Below are positions 17,153 to 33,274 of a DNA stretch of 64,000 nt, one piece after another; positions within the stretch are counted from its first letter, which is position 1; each line of letters starts with the position of its first letter. A model generated the notes under the pieces. That model worked only from the letters and a program-made list of their open reading frames with translations, searched no databases and was not told the origin of the DNA. A program made the position numbers and the translations under genes. Origin of the DNA: Niallia taxi (GTDB lineage: Bacteria; Bacillota; Bacilli; Bacillales; Cytobacillaceae); assembly GCF_032818155.1 (NCBI RefSeq), contig NZ_CP102589.1, forward strand, positions 668,001 to 732,000, written 5' to 3'.

Positions 17153-17197
17153 AAACACGAACATTTAATTTTAAATATAAAATAATAATTCGTATTT
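17153..17197. promoter_or_regulatory. Possible paired PurBoxes upstream of glyA
   Basis: Two inverted CGAA/TTCG cores (17158-17161 with CGAACATT, and 17189-17192) lie about 20 bases upstream of the promoter. PurR of Bacillus binds two inverted boxes (AWWWCCGAACWWT) and controls glyA. The outer bases are degenerate and the spacing (about 19) is slightly larger than the usual 16-17. Confidence 0.35.
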
Positions 17198-17209
17198 TTT
17201 AGCTTCTTT

Positions 17210-17237
17210 TTGAAATTGTTCCATGTTAGAATATAAG
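17210..17237 (+). promoter_or_regulatory. Sigma-A promoter candidate of glyA
   Basis: TTGAAA (17210-17215), 16-base spacer, TATAAG (17232-17237), 55 bases before the start codon. Confidence 0.55.
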
Positions 17238-17292
17238 AAGATTTTACGTAGATTAAAAGATTTTAATATTATCCGTTATGGGGAGGATTCAA

Positions 17293-18534
17293 ATGAAGCA
17301 TTTAGCACAAAACGACCAGCAAGTATATCAAGCTATCCAGCAGGAACTAGGCCGCCAAAGAGCAAAAATTGAGTTAATCGCATCAGAGAATTTCGTGAGT
17401 GAAGCTGTTATGGAGGCACAGGGTTCTGTACTGACAAATAAATATGCAGAAGGCTATCCAGCAAAACGCTATTATGGCGGCTGCGAATACGTTGATATTG
17501 TTGAAGATATCGCTCGCGATCGTGCGAAAGAGATTTTTGGAGCAGAGCATGTCAATGTTCAACCACACTCTGGCGCACAAGCAAACATGGCTGTATATTT
17601 CACTATACTTGAGCAAGGAGATACTGTGCTCGGGATGAATCTTTCCCATGGTGGACATTTAACACATGGAAGTCCTGTTAACTTCAGCGGAGTCCAATAT
17701 AATTTTATAGAGTATGGCGTAGATAAAGAAACAGAGCAAATCGACTATGAGGACGTGCTGGCAAAAGCACGCGCAAATAAGCCGAAATTGATTGTAGCTG
17801 GTGCGAGTGCATATCCTCGTGCGATTGACTTCAAAAAATTCCGTGAGATTGCTGACGAAGTTGGGGCATATTTAATGGTTGATATGGCTCATATTGCCGG
17901 TCTCGTGGCTGCAGGGTTACATCAAAATCCAGTTCCTTATGCAGATTTTGTTACAACAACAACACATAAAACATTAAGAGGTCCTCGCGGCGGAATGATT
18001 CTATGTAAAGAGGAATTCGGCAAAAAAATTGATAAGTCCATTTTCCCTGGGATTCAAGGCGGACCGCTTATGCATGTTATTTCTGCAAAAGCTGTTGCTT
18101 TTGGAGAAACACTGCAAGATGACTTTAAAGTATATGCTGAAAATATCATCGCAAATGCAAAGCGCTTAGCTGAAGGTCTGCAAAAAGAAGGATTAAGACT
18201 TGTTTCAAACGGAACGGATAACCACTTATTGCTAGTAGATTTGCAAACTCTTGGTTTGACAGGGAAAGTTGCAGAACACGTACTAGATGAAGTTGGAATT
18301 ACTGTAAACAAAAATACTATTCCATTCGATCCAGCAAGTCCATTCGTAACAAGTGGAATTCGTATTGGTACAGCAGCTGTTACTTCTCGTGGATTCGGTT
18401 TAGAAGATATGGACGAAATCGCTTCTATCATTGGCTTCACATTAAAAAATCATGAAGATCAAGAAAAGTTAGCAGAAGCAGCTAAAAGAGTTGAAGCATT
18501 AACTAGTAAATTTGTATTGTATAAAGAATTATAA
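17293..18534 (+). CDS. glyA: Serine hydroxymethyltransferase
   Basis: This 413-residue PLP enzyme converts serine and tetrahydrofolate to glycine and 5,10-methylene-THF, the main one-carbon source. The PLP-binding lysine lies in [15 protein letters not shown]; the N-terminal [12 protein letters not shown] and the [15 protein letters not shown] segment are typical. ATG 17293 is chosen because GGGGAGG lies upstream and [15 protein letters not shown] aligns with B. subtilis GlyA; the ATG at 17278 overlaps the binding site. The position ywlG-glyA-upp is conserved. Confidence 0.97.
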   Translation: MKHLAQNDQQVYQAIQQELGRQRAKIELIASENFVSEAVMEAQGSVLTNKYAEGYPAKRYYGGCEYVDIVEDIARDRAKEIFGAEHVNVQPHSGAQANMAVYFTILEQGDTVLGMNLSHGGHLTHGSPVNFSGVQYNFIEYGVDKETEQIDYEDVLAKARANKPKLIVAGASAYPRAIDFKKFREIADEVGAYLMVDMAHIAGLVAAGLHQNPVPYADFVTTTTHKTLRGPRGGMILCKEEFGKKIDKSIFPGIQGGPLMHVISAKAVAFGETLQDDFKVYAENIIANAKRLAEGLQKEGLRLVSNGTDNHLLLVDLQTLGLTGKVAEHVLDEVGITVNKNTIPFDPASPFVTSGIRIGTAAVTSRGFGLEDMDEIASIIGFTLKNHEDQEKLAEAAKRVEALTSKFVLYKEL

Positions 18535-18544
18535 GAAACACAAA

Positions 18545-18580
18545 GCCAGCCTATCATAAGCATAGGCTGGCACTTTTTTG
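18545..18580 (+). terminator. Terminator after glyA
   Basis: GCCAGCCTAT / ATAGGCTGGC with loop CATAAGC and a TTTTTT run. Confidence 0.9.
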
Positions 18581-18615
18581 GGTAAAAATAATGTGTGTAA
18601 AAGAAAAAATTTCAG

Positions 18616-18644
18616 TTGATTTGAAAGCCTTTTTTCTGTAGAAT
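18616..18644 (+). promoter_or_regulatory. Sigma-A promoter of upp
   Basis: TTGATT (18616-18621), 17-base spacer, TAGAAT (18639-18644), 45 bases before the start codon. Confidence 0.65.
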
Positions 18645-18689
18645 TACAAGAAGTGTGTTTACGATAAAGAAGGAAACGGAGTGAAAGAT

Positions 18690-19319
18690 GTGGCAAAAGT
18701 ATACGTATTTGATCACCCACTTATTCAACATAAACTTACATACATTCGTGAGAAGCAAACAGGAACTAAAGAATTCAGAGAGTTAGTAGACGAAGTGGCA
18801 ACATTGATGGCTTTTGAAATCACTCGTGATATGCCTTTAGAAGAAATTGAAATTGATACACCAGTTAGCAGAACGAAATCAAATGTGCTTTCTGGTAAGA
18901 AAATAGGGATTATTCCTATCCTGCGCGCAGGTATCGGAATGGTTGACGGCATCTTGAAGCTTATCCCAGCTGCAAAAGTTGGACATATCGGTCTATACCG
19001 TGATCCTAAAACGCTAAAGCCTGTAGAATATTATGTGAAGCTTCCATCTGATGTGGAAGAAAGAGACTTCATCGTTGTTGATCCAATGCTTGCAACAGGC
19101 GGTTCTGCAATTGAAGCGATTAACTCCTTGAAGACTAGAGGAGGAAAAAACATCAAGTTCATGTGTTTAATTGCTGCACCTGAAGGCGTAGAGCTTTTAA
19201 AAGAAGCTCATCCAGATGTAGATATTTATATCGCTGCACTTGATGAAAAGCTAAATGAAAAAGGTTATATTGTTCCAGGTCTTGGAGACGCTGGTGACCG
19301 TTTGTTCGGAACTAAATAA
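18690..19319 (+). CDS. upp: Uracil phosphoribosyltransferase
   Basis: This 209-residue enzyme salvages uracil with PRPP to give UMP. PRPP-binding motif is [16 protein letters not shown]; the uracil site is in the C-terminal [18 protein letters not shown]. The start is GTG 18690 ([15 protein letters not shown]) with GGAG upstream, matching the family's N-terminus; another GTG at 18681 would add three residues. Position after glyA is conserved, but the gene that follows here is a protease, not atpI. Confidence 0.96.
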   Translation: MAKVYVFDHPLIQHKLTYIREKQTGTKEFRELVDEVATLMAFEITRDMPLEEIEIDTPVSRTKSNVLSGKKIGIIPILRAGIGMVDGILKLIPAAKVGHIGLYRDPKTLKPVEYYVKLPSDVEERDFIVVDPMLATGGSAIEAINSLKTRGGKNIKFMCLIAAPEGVELLKEAHPDVDIYIAALDEKLNEKGYIVPGLGDAGDRLFGTK

Positions 19320-19331
19320 TGCTAAAAAGTT

Positions 19332-19359
19332 GGCTGGCCTATTAGGTCAGTCTTTTTTA
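19332..19359 (+). terminator. Terminator after upp
   Basis: GGCTGGCCT-att-AGGTCAGTC (two wobble pairs) followed by TTTTTT. Confidence 0.75.
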
Positions 19360-19453
19360 TGTTTAAATCATCCAGAAATGCCCAGACATAATTTATGCAC
19401 AACTGCAAACTATAATGGCAACTACACCCCTCTATGCCTAAAGGAGAATACAT

Positions 19454-21745
19454 ATGAAGAAAATAATCCTTCTGCTCTTAGCTTTAATCCTCCCTTGCGA
19501 TCATTATACTTTTGCTGCTGTGCACGAGCTTCCGGAACTTCCGGCTGAAAGCAAACAAGAAAAAAGGGTTGCCATCGTAAAGTTAAAAGGCAGCTGTTCG
19601 GATGATAAAGTAAATGAAATAATGGCTAAATTGAAAAGTGGTCAAAAGAGAACGGTTTTTTGTGAAATTTTTTCAGGCTTTTCTGTACGTGCAAATATGG
19701 AGGAGTTGGACAAGCTGACAAGCTATCAAGAAGTGGAGCTTGTATCTCCAGTCAAAACATATACAGCAGAAAGCGAAGGACCTGCAAAGATTATTGGTGC
19801 AGACTGGATTCAAGGAGCATCAAGAAGCCAATCGTCTGCTTTGACAGGGAAAGGTGTAAAGGTTGGCGTCATTGATACTGGAATTGATTATAATCACCCT
19901 GACTTAAGGAGAAGTTATAAAAAGGGCTGGGACTTCGTTGATCGGGATAAAGACCCAATGGAAACTGTCGGACATGGGCTAAGGGATACGCTTCATGGCA
20001 CACATGTAGCAGGTATTATCGCTGCAAGGGGAAAGCTTAAGGGAATTGCCCCGAATGCAGAAGTATATGCTTATAGAGCTTTAGGTCCAGGAGGATCTGG
20101 AACAACAGAACAAATATTGAGCGCAATTGAAAGAGCGATAAAGGATAAAGTGGATGTGCTTAACCTCTCACTTGGCAGTGAGGTAAATGGTCCAGATTTG
20201 CCGATAAGCCTCGCGTTAAACAAGGCAGTCGATAAGGGCATTGTTGCTGTTGCAGCTGCTGGAAATGCAGGTCCGGCTGATTGGACTGTTGGTTCTCCCG
20301 GTACTGCGGCAAAGGCAATTTCAGTCGGTGCAACTACACCAAAGTTAAAGGTGCCTTTTTTAGAGGTGGACGGAGAAAAGATTATTTTAAATAAGATGGA
20401 TAAAAGTAAGCAGTGGAGTTCTGAAAATGCATTGGAAATTGTGGAAGGAAAGCTTGGTTATCAAAAGGATTTGCAAAATGTGAAAGGCAAAATAGTTATT
20501 ATTAGGCGAGGAGAGCTCACCTTTGGGGAGAAGGCTGAAAATGCTTATAAGGCAGGTGCGAAGGCTGTTCTCATCGCAAATGATATGGACGGACCACTGC
20601 TCGGCATGCTTGAAAGAGAAACTCCAATTCCGGTCGCAGGTGTTTCTAAAAAAGAAGGCAGTCAACTGCAAAGAAAGCTTGGCAAAAAGAAAACCATCTA
20701 CGCAAAAATTAACAGCTACTGGGAACAGGATATACTTGCAGATTTCAGTTCAAGAGGACCTGTAACAAGCACTTGGGATATCAAGCCTGATGTCGTCGCA
20801 CCAGGGGTAGTGATAAATAGCACAGTGCCAGGTGGTTATCTTGCCCTGCAGGGGACGAGTATGGCAGCGCCTCATGTAGCCGGCGCAGCTGCTCTTTTGC
20901 TCGAGGCTCATCCTGATTGGAGCCCGGAGGAAGTGAAGGCAGCATTGATGAATACGGCTCTTCCTCTTAACGACAGGGATGGCAAGCAATACAAGGTGTA
21001 TGAACAGGGTGCTGGCAGAATTCAAGTTGATAAAGCAGTGAAAGCAAGTGTGTTGATTATGCCAGGAAGCATGCGCTTCGGAAAGTTTAAGCTAGCAGAT
21101 CATCTGCATGAACATACTTCTTATATTACGATTAGTAACAAAGGAAAGTCGCCCGAATGGATTACGTTTAATCAGCCAAGTATACAGAGCGGTGTTACAT
21201 GGCAATTGCCGCTGTCCTTAACGCTTGCGGCAGGTGAAACGAAAAAACTGCCCGTTAAGATGATGATAGACAGCGAGCTCTTTAAAAATAAGCTCCAAAA
21301 TGGTGCGATCGTGGTGAACGCAGGCAAGCAGAAGGTGACAGTGCCATACTTGTATGTGCTTGAAGAGCCGGAATATCCGCGCTTAATGGGGTTCAATATG
21401 GTGCAGGAGGAGAACGGAGGCTTCAGTTATGAAGCATATTTGCCTACTGGAGCAGAAGAATTTGGTATTGCGGTCTTTGATAAGGAAACATTAAGATTCG
21501 TGAAGTTTTTGGATTGGAAAAAAGAAGTGAAAAGAGGTCAATTAAAGGGCAATATTAAAAAAGAGATTTTGCCGCAGCAAGGCATCTATGAAATTGTTGC
21601 ATTTGCTAAAAAAGCAGGAAAAGAAGATGCAGTTAGTGGTCAATTAAGTGTGATAGGAAGTCAGGCTTTGTATAATAGTGAAGAAAATGAAAGTGATAAA
21701 GAGGATTTGTTAAAATATCCCTTAAATAAAACTAATAGGAAATAA
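19454..21745 (+). CDS. Secreted subtilisin-like serine protease with PA domain
   Basis: This 763-residue S8 peptidase has a signal peptide (about 1-22), an inhibitor-I9-like propeptide (about 37-105) and a catalytic domain starting near 130. The triad is D141 in VIDTGID, H181 in HGTHVAG and S469 in GTSMAAPH, with oxyanion N271 in AAGNAG. A protease-associated domain (about 300-420) interrupts the catalytic domain, as in Vpr. The C-terminal 230 residues look like a beta-rich accessory region. No cell-wall anchor. Vpr (806 residues) is the closest B. subtilis relative I can name. It is inserted between upp and the atp operon. Confidence 0.92.
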   Translation: MKKIILLLLALILPCDHYTFAAVHELPELPAESKQEKRVAIVKLKGSCSDDKVNEIMAKLKSGQKRTVFCEIFSGFSVRANMEELDKLTSYQEVELVSPVKTYTAESEGPAKIIGADWIQGASRSQSSALTGKGVKVGVIDTGIDYNHPDLRRSYKKGWDFVDRDKDPMETVGHGLRDTLHGTHVAGIIAARGKLKGIAPNAEVYAYRALGPGGSGTTEQILSAIERAIKDKVDVLNLSLGSEVNGPDLPISLALNKAVDKGIVAVAAAGNAGPADWTVGSPGTAAKAISVGATTPKLKVPFLEVDGEKIILNKMDKSKQWSSENALEIVEGKLGYQKDLQNVKGKIVIIRRGELTFGEKAENAYKAGAKAVLIANDMDGPLLGMLERETPIPVAGVSKKEGSQLQRKLGKKKTIYAKINSYWEQDILADFSSRGPVTSTWDIKPDVVAPGVVINSTVPGGYLALQGTSMAAPHVAGAAALLLEAHPDWSPEEVKAALMNTALPLNDRDGKQYKVYEQGAGRIQVDKAVKASVLIMPGSMRFGKFKLADHLHEHTSYITISNKGKSPEWITFNQPSIQSGVTWQLPLSLTLAAGETKKLPVKMMIDSELFKNKLQNGAIVVNAGKQKVTVPYLYVLEEPEYPRLMGFNMVQEENGGFSYEAYLPTGAEEFGIAVFDKETLRFVKFLDWKKEVKRGQLKGNIKKEILPQQGIYEIVAFAKKAGKEDAVSGQLSVIGSQALYNSEENESDKEDLLKYPLNKTNRK

Positions 21746-22089
21746 TTTGAAAGATATGTGAATTTACTCCTTTTCCGATATAAATTTTTTTGATTCATGA
21801 TAGAATAAAAAAGAAAAATTTTATCGGGAAAGGAGAGCTAGTAGAAGACTGTATCAACGCGGTTTGCAACTGGATACAATATTTTTGGAGATACATGATT
21901 TTAACGTTTTTATGTTGTTAATTACAATTGACATTTGACATAACCTTATTGTATGCTTACAAAGTAGATGATAGGGTTTTCAGGGCCTTTTCAAAAAAAT
22001 ATTTCTTTTTTGTTCTGCAAAAAAGACTATTTTTGTTCCCTGATAAGCTGTCTGAAAGAAAGTCTGTTGTCAGGAGATTTGGCTAAATT
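21746..22089 (+). other. Intergenic region and leader of the atp operon
   Basis: 344 bases without a gene. It contains the probable atp promoter: TTGACA (21928-21933), 18 bases, TATGCT (21952-21957), with a second overlapping TTGACA at 21935. About 130 bases of leader follow, with a U-rich stretch near 21990-22040. Confidence 0.5.
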
Positions 22090-23209
<1,120 letters not shown>

Positions 23210-23277
23210 TCAATTCCCTTATCTTTAAAAGGTGAAACTATAAAATACACATATTTATATATTTAGGAGGAAAATAA

Positions 23278-23493
<216 letters not shown>

Positions 23494-23508
23494 TAATAGC
23501 TAAAAAAT

Positions 23509-23535
23509 GGCGAAGACTTTTTCAAAAACTTCGCC
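23509..23535 (+). other. Intercistronic hairpin atpE-atpF
   Basis: GGCGAAG pairs with CTTCGCC, with an inner ACTTTTT/AAAAA pairing. It directly follows atpE and has only a short T-rich tail. It may stabilise the 3' end of atpE mRNA or partly terminate. Confidence 0.55.
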
Positions 23536-23589
23536 TTTGCTTTATGCAAAAAAAAAGAAAGTTTAAGGTATACAGTTGGAAGGGAGTGA

Positions 23590-26195
<2,606 letters not shown>

Positions 26196-26224
26196 TTAAA
26201 GGAAAATCTGATGAATGGTGGTGA

Positions 26225-27091
<867 letters not shown>

Positions 27092-27096
27092 TTTAA

Positions 27097-28569
<1,473 letters not shown>

Positions 28570-28575
28570 TCCTAA

Positions 28576-28998
<423 letters not shown>

Positions 28999-29003
28999 TA
29001 ACC

Positions 29004-29046
29004 AAAAATGCCTCCTTTTGTTAAAATACAAATTGGAGGCATTTTT
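29004..29046 (+). terminator. Terminator of the atp operon
   Basis: AAAAATGCCTCC / GGAGGCATTTTT hairpin with a 19-base loop. Confidence 0.92.
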
Positions 29047-29201
29047 ACGTCCTAAAAGAGTATGAATAAGAAATGTAGGCAAAAAACAGAAATGAAAATG
29101 AAAAGAAAATGAAAAGAAAATGAAAAATAGTGAAACCTTTTATGATGATCAATCGTCAAATAGTAGTTAGCAAGGAAGCTAAAAGAAGTGGAGGTAACGC
29201 A

Positions 29202-29438
29202 TTGATTGAAGATTTTGGCCAACAGGCATTGTTGAGCATCGTAACAAATGTGGTATTTATTGCCCTCGCTTGGTGGGCATTGCAATCGTTGAACATTGAA
29301 AAGTTCATCCGTGCAAACAAAGTAGTTCAAGCAAGAGTATTATATGTATTATTATCCATAATAATTGGGTCACTTGTCAGTGAATTCTTCCTTAATTATC
29401 TGCTTTGGTCACAACAATTGCCATTAATTATGCAATAA
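29202..29438 (+). CDS. ywzB: DUF1146 membrane protein (YwzB-like)
   Basis: Small membrane protein of 78 residues with two hydrophobic helices (about 9-29 and 46-66) and a conserved WWALQSLNIEKFIR / VQARVLYVLLSIIIGSLV pattern typical of DUF1146. Position between atpC and ywmB-murA1 matches ywzB. Start is TTG 29202 with GGAGG seven bases upstream; a longer frame from 29130 adds 24 unmatched residues. Function unknown. Confidence 0.88.
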   Translation: MIEDFGQQALLSIVTNVVFIALAWWALQSLNIEKFIRANKVVQARVLYVLLSIIIGSLVSEFFLNYLLWSQQLPLIMQ

Positions 29439-29646
29439 GATACATTAGAAGAAACAATTACCAACGAAATAGGTCTTCATACATGTTTTCTTTTGCTCAC
29501 TTTTTGAGTACAATTCAATTTGCGTGTTGCTAAAAAATAGTTTGTACGCAACTCAGAAAAATATTCATGTCAAAAAGTGACGACTATTTGCGAGTATTTC
29601 ATTCCCCTACTAAGGAAACAATGCTAGTAAGGGAGAGGAATAGAGC

Positions 29647-30402
29647 ATGAATAAAAAAAGAACAGCATTTTATCTTGTTTTAATGATCTTAGTTGGTTTG
29701 GCAGCAGTCACAATTGGGAATAAACCCATTATCGCGAAAAAACAGCTAGACCTATTTATTATAAATGGAATAATAAAAAAGGATCAGAACATTAACGTTA
29801 CTGAATGGTCTCTGCATGCAAGAGAAAAAATGGAAAATGTGAAAAGCTTATCAGATGCTAAAGCCGTTAAAGCCGATTTGCAGGAAAAATTTCCGGATGC
29901 GAAATGGACGGAAGCGGAAACTGACAGCGCTTGGCAAGCTAAGGCTGTTCTGGCAGCTGATGGCTACAAAGAAGAGAGTTTAACTGTCACTGCTTCATTA
30001 ACAACTCAAACATCCCAATCATATGTTATATATGAAGTGAAAGGGAAGGAGTTGAGTGACCAGTTCAGCAAAAAGCTGGAAAAGGATATAGAAGAAAAAG
30101 TTTCAGCTATATTTCGAGGAAAACCAACAATTTTCTCTTGTATAAAAGGCGAATTCAATGATAAGATGAGTAAGAGTCTGCCTTATTATGTAAACCATTT
30201 ATTGGATGCTTTTCAAGCGAAACAAATAGAGGCGTTAGAGGAAGCTGATTTTGTATCATCTTCAGCCATGACGTCTATCTTTGATGAGAAAATTCAGAAA
30301 AATGACAAGGTATTGAACTTGCAATTGGGAATTAGGACACAAGGAATGGGCGGTAAAACTACCTTTGTAGTTGGCACACCCATCATAACGATTGAATATT
30401 AA
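29647..30402 (+). CDS. ywmB: YwmB family protein (TATA-box-binding-like fold)
   Basis: This 251-residue protein has an N-terminal hydrophobic segment (about 7-24) and an exported C-terminal part. Length and position upstream of murA1 match B. subtilis YwmB (247 residues), whose family has a TATA-binding-protein-like fold but no established role. GGGAGAGG precedes the ATG. The 34-base gap to murA1 without a terminator suggests cotranscription. Confidence 0.87.
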   Translation: MNKKRTAFYLVLMILVGLAAVTIGNKPIIAKKQLDLFIINGIIKKDQNINVTEWSLHAREKMENVKSLSDAKAVKADLQEKFPDAKWTEAETDSAWQAKAVLAADGYKEESLTVTASLTTQTSQSYVIYEVKGKELSDQFSKKLEKDIEEKVSAIFRGKPTIFSCIKGEFNDKMSKSLPYYVNHLLDAFQAKQIEALEEADFVSSSAMTSIFDEKIQKNDKVLNLQLGIRTQGMGGKTTFVVGTPIITIEY

Positions 30403-30435
30403 TATAGAGACATTGGACGCGGAGGGGAATACACT

Positions 30436-31743
30436 TTGGATAAAATCATCGTCCGCGGCGGAAAAAGGTTAAATGGAACGGTTAAAGTAGAAGGCGCAAA
30501 GAATGCCGTTTTGCCTGTAATCGCCGCTACATTATTAGCAAGTGACGGAAAAAGCATAATTAAATCAGTTCCAACTCTTTCGGATGTATATACAATAAAT
30601 GAGGTATTACGTTTTCTTAATGCTGACGTATCATTTGCCAACAACGAAGTTACAGTAGATGCATCAAAAGAGTTGAGTGTGGAGGCGCCATTTGAATATG
30701 TGCGCAAAATGAGAGCTTCAGTTTTAGTAATGGGTTCATTATTGGCTAGAAATGGCCATGCAAGAGTAGCATTGCCAGGTGGCTGTGCAATTGGTTCAAG
30801 ACCTATTGATCAACATTTAAAAGGCTTTGAAGCAATGGGAGCTAAAGTTCAGGTTGGAAATGGCTTTATTGAAGCATCAGTTGAAGATCGTCTGCAAGGA
30901 GCAAAGATCTATCTTGATTTCCCAAGTGTTGGAGCTACAGAAAACATCATGATGGCTGCGACTTTGGCAAAAGGCACAACAATCATTGAAAATGTAGCAA
31001 AAGAACCTGAAATTGTTGATTTAGCTAACTTCCTTAATGCGATGGGAGCGAAAGTCAAAGGTGCAGGAACTGGCACACTTCAAATTGAAGGTGTAGATAA
31101 GCTATACGGTGCAGAACATACGATTATTCCTGACAGAATTGAAGCAGGTACGTTTTTAGTTGCTGCTGCTATTACAGGCGGAAACGTTCTAGTACAAGGC
31201 GCAGTGCCAGAACATCTGTCATCTTTAATTGCAAAGATGGAAGAGATGGGTGTAGTTTTCAAAGAAGAAGAAGACGGACTTCGTGTAATTAGTGCTGAAA
31301 ACTTAAAAGCAGTAGATATTAAGACAATGCCTCATCCAGGATTCCCAACGGATATGCAGTCACAAATGATGGCATTGCTGCTTCGTGCTCAAGGAACAAG
31401 CATGATAACGGAAACTGTATTTGAAAACCGTTTTATGCATGTTGAAGAGTTCAGACGCATGAATGGCGATGTTAAGATTGAAGGACGTTCTGTTATTATG
31501 AATGGACCAACAAACCTACAAGGTGCTGAAGTAGCAGCTACAGATCTTCGTGCAGCAGCAGCATTAATATTGTCAGGACTTGTTGCTGAAGGCATTACAA
31601 GAGTTACTGAGCTGAAGCACTTGGATCGCGGATACGTGAATTTCCATCAGAAGCTGGCAGCTATTGGTGCTGACATTGAAAGAGTAACAGAAGAAGAACA
31701 AGTAACATTGAGTGCAACGTATGTTGCAGATTTAAATGCATAA
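30436..31743 (+). CDS. murA1: UDP-N-acetylglucosamine 1-carboxyvinyltransferase 1
   Basis: This 435-residue MurA is the murAA-type paralog by position (ywmB-murA-spoIID). Catalytic cysteine in [19 protein letters not shown]-terminal [18 protein letters not shown]-terminal [12 protein letters not shown]. It catalyses the same enolpyruvyl transfer as MurA2 at 3.3 kb. In B. subtilis murAA is the essential copy, whose product is degraded by ClpCP. Start is TTG 30436 with GGAGGGG upstream. Confidence 0.96.
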   Translation: MDKIIVRGGKRLNGTVKVEGAKNAVLPVIAATLLASDGKSIIKSVPTLSDVYTINEVLRFLNADVSFANNEVTVDASKELSVEAPFEYVRKMRASVLVMGSLLARNGHARVALPGGCAIGSRPIDQHLKGFEAMGAKVQVGNGFIEASVEDRLQGAKIYLDFPSVGATENIMMAATLAKGTTIIENVAKEPEIVDLANFLNAMGAKVKGAGTGTLQIEGVDKLYGAEHTIIPDRIEAGTFLVAAAITGGNVLVQGAVPEHLSSLIAKMEEMGVVFKEEEDGLRVISAENLKAVDIKTMPHPGFPTDMQSQMMALLLRAQGTSMITETVFENRFMHVEEFRRMNGDVKIEGRSVIMNGPTNLQGAEVAATDLRAAAALILSGLVAEGITRVTELKHLDRGYVNFHQKLAAIGADIERVTEEEQVTLSATYVADLNA

Positions 31744-31752
31744 CAAATAAAT

Positions 31753-31801
31753 AAACAGCTTTATTCATTTCCCTTATGAGATGGATATGGCTGTTTTTTT
31801 T
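31753..31801 (+). terminator. Terminator after murA1
   Basis: AAACAGC / GCTGTTT outer stem with imperfect inner pairing, followed by a run of T. Confidence 0.75.
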
Positions 31802-31875
31802 GCCGTTTTTTAGTTTGAATGAAGAGCATAAGATTATGTAAGAGTTACAAGGGGAAGGGAAGTGAAGGGTAACAG

Positions 31876-31902
31876 ATATTATTCACATACTATGCATAGA
31901 AT
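31876..31902 (+). promoter_or_regulatory. Candidate sigma-E promoter of spoIID
   Basis: ATATT (31876-31880), 14 bases, CATAGAAT (31895-31902) resembles the mother-cell sigma-E pattern (ATATT-N14-CATACANT). spoIID is sigma-E dependent in B. subtilis. A CATACTAT at 31886-31893 is an overlapping alternative -10. Confidence 0.45.
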
Positions 31903-32043
31903 AAAATTATAGAACAGAACTAAGGTGATTTTTCTTGTCTTTTTCCCCTTAAATACAGTCATAAATGCTTGTCCAAATCCATAAGAATGTTTTGTAAGAC
32001 ATTTTTACAATGCAAATCTACATCGTTCTTATGGAGGCTACAG

Positions 32044-33060
32044 ATGATTAAATTCAAACCCTTTATCGTACTAGGAGCTATTCTGTTCAGCATCACCTTA
32101 TTGCTTCCAGCAATTTTAGTACTCCCTTTTATTTCAGAACGGGGAAACGACACAACCGCCCCTCCCGCAGAGGAAACACCAGCAGAAAATACAGGACCAG
32201 CTGTGGAGGTTTCCATCTATAGGGAAGAACAAAAAAAGATCGAGAAAGTTGATTTAGAAGATTATGTTGCCGGTGTTGTGGCAAATGAAATGAATGCAAG
32301 CTTTGAACCAGAAGCACTAAAGGCACAGGCATTGGCAGCAAGAACTTATATCGTCCGGAGAATGATATCTGAGACAGAATCAGGACTGCCAGATGGAGCA
32401 GTGGTTGGTGACTCCATTACCTACCAAGTATATAAAAATAAAGAAGAACTAAAAACGACTTGGCAAAGCAAAGATTATGATTGGAAAATGAAGAAGATTG
32501 AGGATGCCGTCCAAGCTACAGCAGGACAGATTCTGACATATGATGGACAGCCGATTGATGCTTTGTTTTTTTCAACTAGCAATGGCTATACAGAGAATTC
32601 TAATGACGTTTGGGCTAATTCAGTTGCTTATTTAAAAAGCGTCGAAAGCCCTTGGGATAAAAACTCACCGAAGTTCAATGGCGAAGAAGAGATTAGCATT
32701 CAAGATTTTGAAAGCAAGCTTGGCGTCTCCTTAGGAAGCAGTGCCAGCATCATGACAAATGTCGAGTATACTTCGGGCAAACGTGTTGCGAAAGCAAATA
32801 TAAGCGGTAAAGAGCTCACAGGGACTGATATACGCGATAAGCTTGGATTGAAGTCTACAGACTTTACAATGACTAGAAGTGGTCAGAGTATTATTGTGAC
32901 TACAAAGGGCTATGGACATGGTGTAGGGATGAGTCAGTATGGTGCTAATGGAATGGCAGCAGAAGGCAAGAATTACAAGGATATCGTCAAGTACTATTAT
33001 AAAGATGTGGCTGTGACGAACTCAGAGAGCCTTCTGACGGCATATATGGCGAAAAAGTAA
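32044..33060 (+). CDS. spoIID: Stage II sporulation protein D
   Basis: SpoIID is a membrane-anchored lytic transglycosylase of the DMP engulfment machine. Of 338 residues, 7-28 form the membrane anchor and the rest faces the septum. Conserved features are LEDYVAGVVANEMNASFEPEALKAQALAART (here read as DYVAGVVANEMNASFEPEAL), with the catalytic glutamate in NEM/FEPEA, the STSNGYTENS segment and the C-terminal GYGHGVGMSQYGANGMA. ATG 32044 follows GGAGGCTACAG; the longer frame from 31969 lacks family similarity in its first 25 residues. Confidence 0.95.
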   Translation: MIKFKPFIVLGAILFSITLLLPAILVLPFISERGNDTTAPPAEETPAENTGPAVEVSIYREEQKKIEKVDLEDYVAGVVANEMNASFEPEALKAQALAARTYIVRRMISETESGLPDGAVVGDSITYQVYKNKEELKTTWQSKDYDWKMKKIEDAVQATAGQILTYDGQPIDALFFSTSNGYTENSNDVWANSVAYLKSVESPWDKNSPKFNGEEEISIQDFESKLGVSLGSSASIMTNVEYTSGKRVAKANISGKELTGTDIRDKLGLKSTDFTMTRSGQSIIVTTKGYGHGVGMSQYGANGMAAEGKNYKDIVKYYYKDVAVTNSESLLTAYMAKK

Positions 33061-33074
33061 TAGTGGAATAGGAA

Positions 33075-33101
33075 AAGCTCCCTTGGAAACCAAGGGAGCT
33101 T
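33075..33101 (+). terminator. Hairpin after spoIID
   Basis: AAGCTCCCTTGG-aaa-CCAAGGGAGCTT, a perfect 12-bp stem; the T tract is broken, so termination strength is uncertain. Confidence 0.7.
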
Positions 33102-33224
33102 ACTATTGCTTTACGGAGGAGTCATAATTCAAATATAAACAATTTAGAAAAAAAGTTTTTATTTTCATGCATAAAAGAATTCAGTTTGTCGAAAAATAAG
33201 TTTTTAAAAATTTTTTTTGAGAAT

Positions 33225-33254
33225 GTATATATTTATCATTATCTGTTCAGAATG
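33225..33254 (+). promoter_or_regulatory. Candidate sigma-F promoter of spoIIQ
   Basis: GTATA (33225-33229), exactly 15 bases, GTTCAGAATG (33245-33254). It fits sigma-F GYWTA-N15-GGNNANANT with T at the second -10 position, the same deviation as in front of spoIIR. spoIIQ is sigma-F dependent in B. subtilis. Confidence 0.6.
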
Positions 33255-33274
33255 ATTGCTGAGGTGATGATAAA

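Noticed and set aside
33187..33193. TGTCGAA upstream of spoIIQ, and another at 42969-42975
   Set aside because: A 7-base core is expected several times by chance in this window and neither gene is a known Spo0A target.
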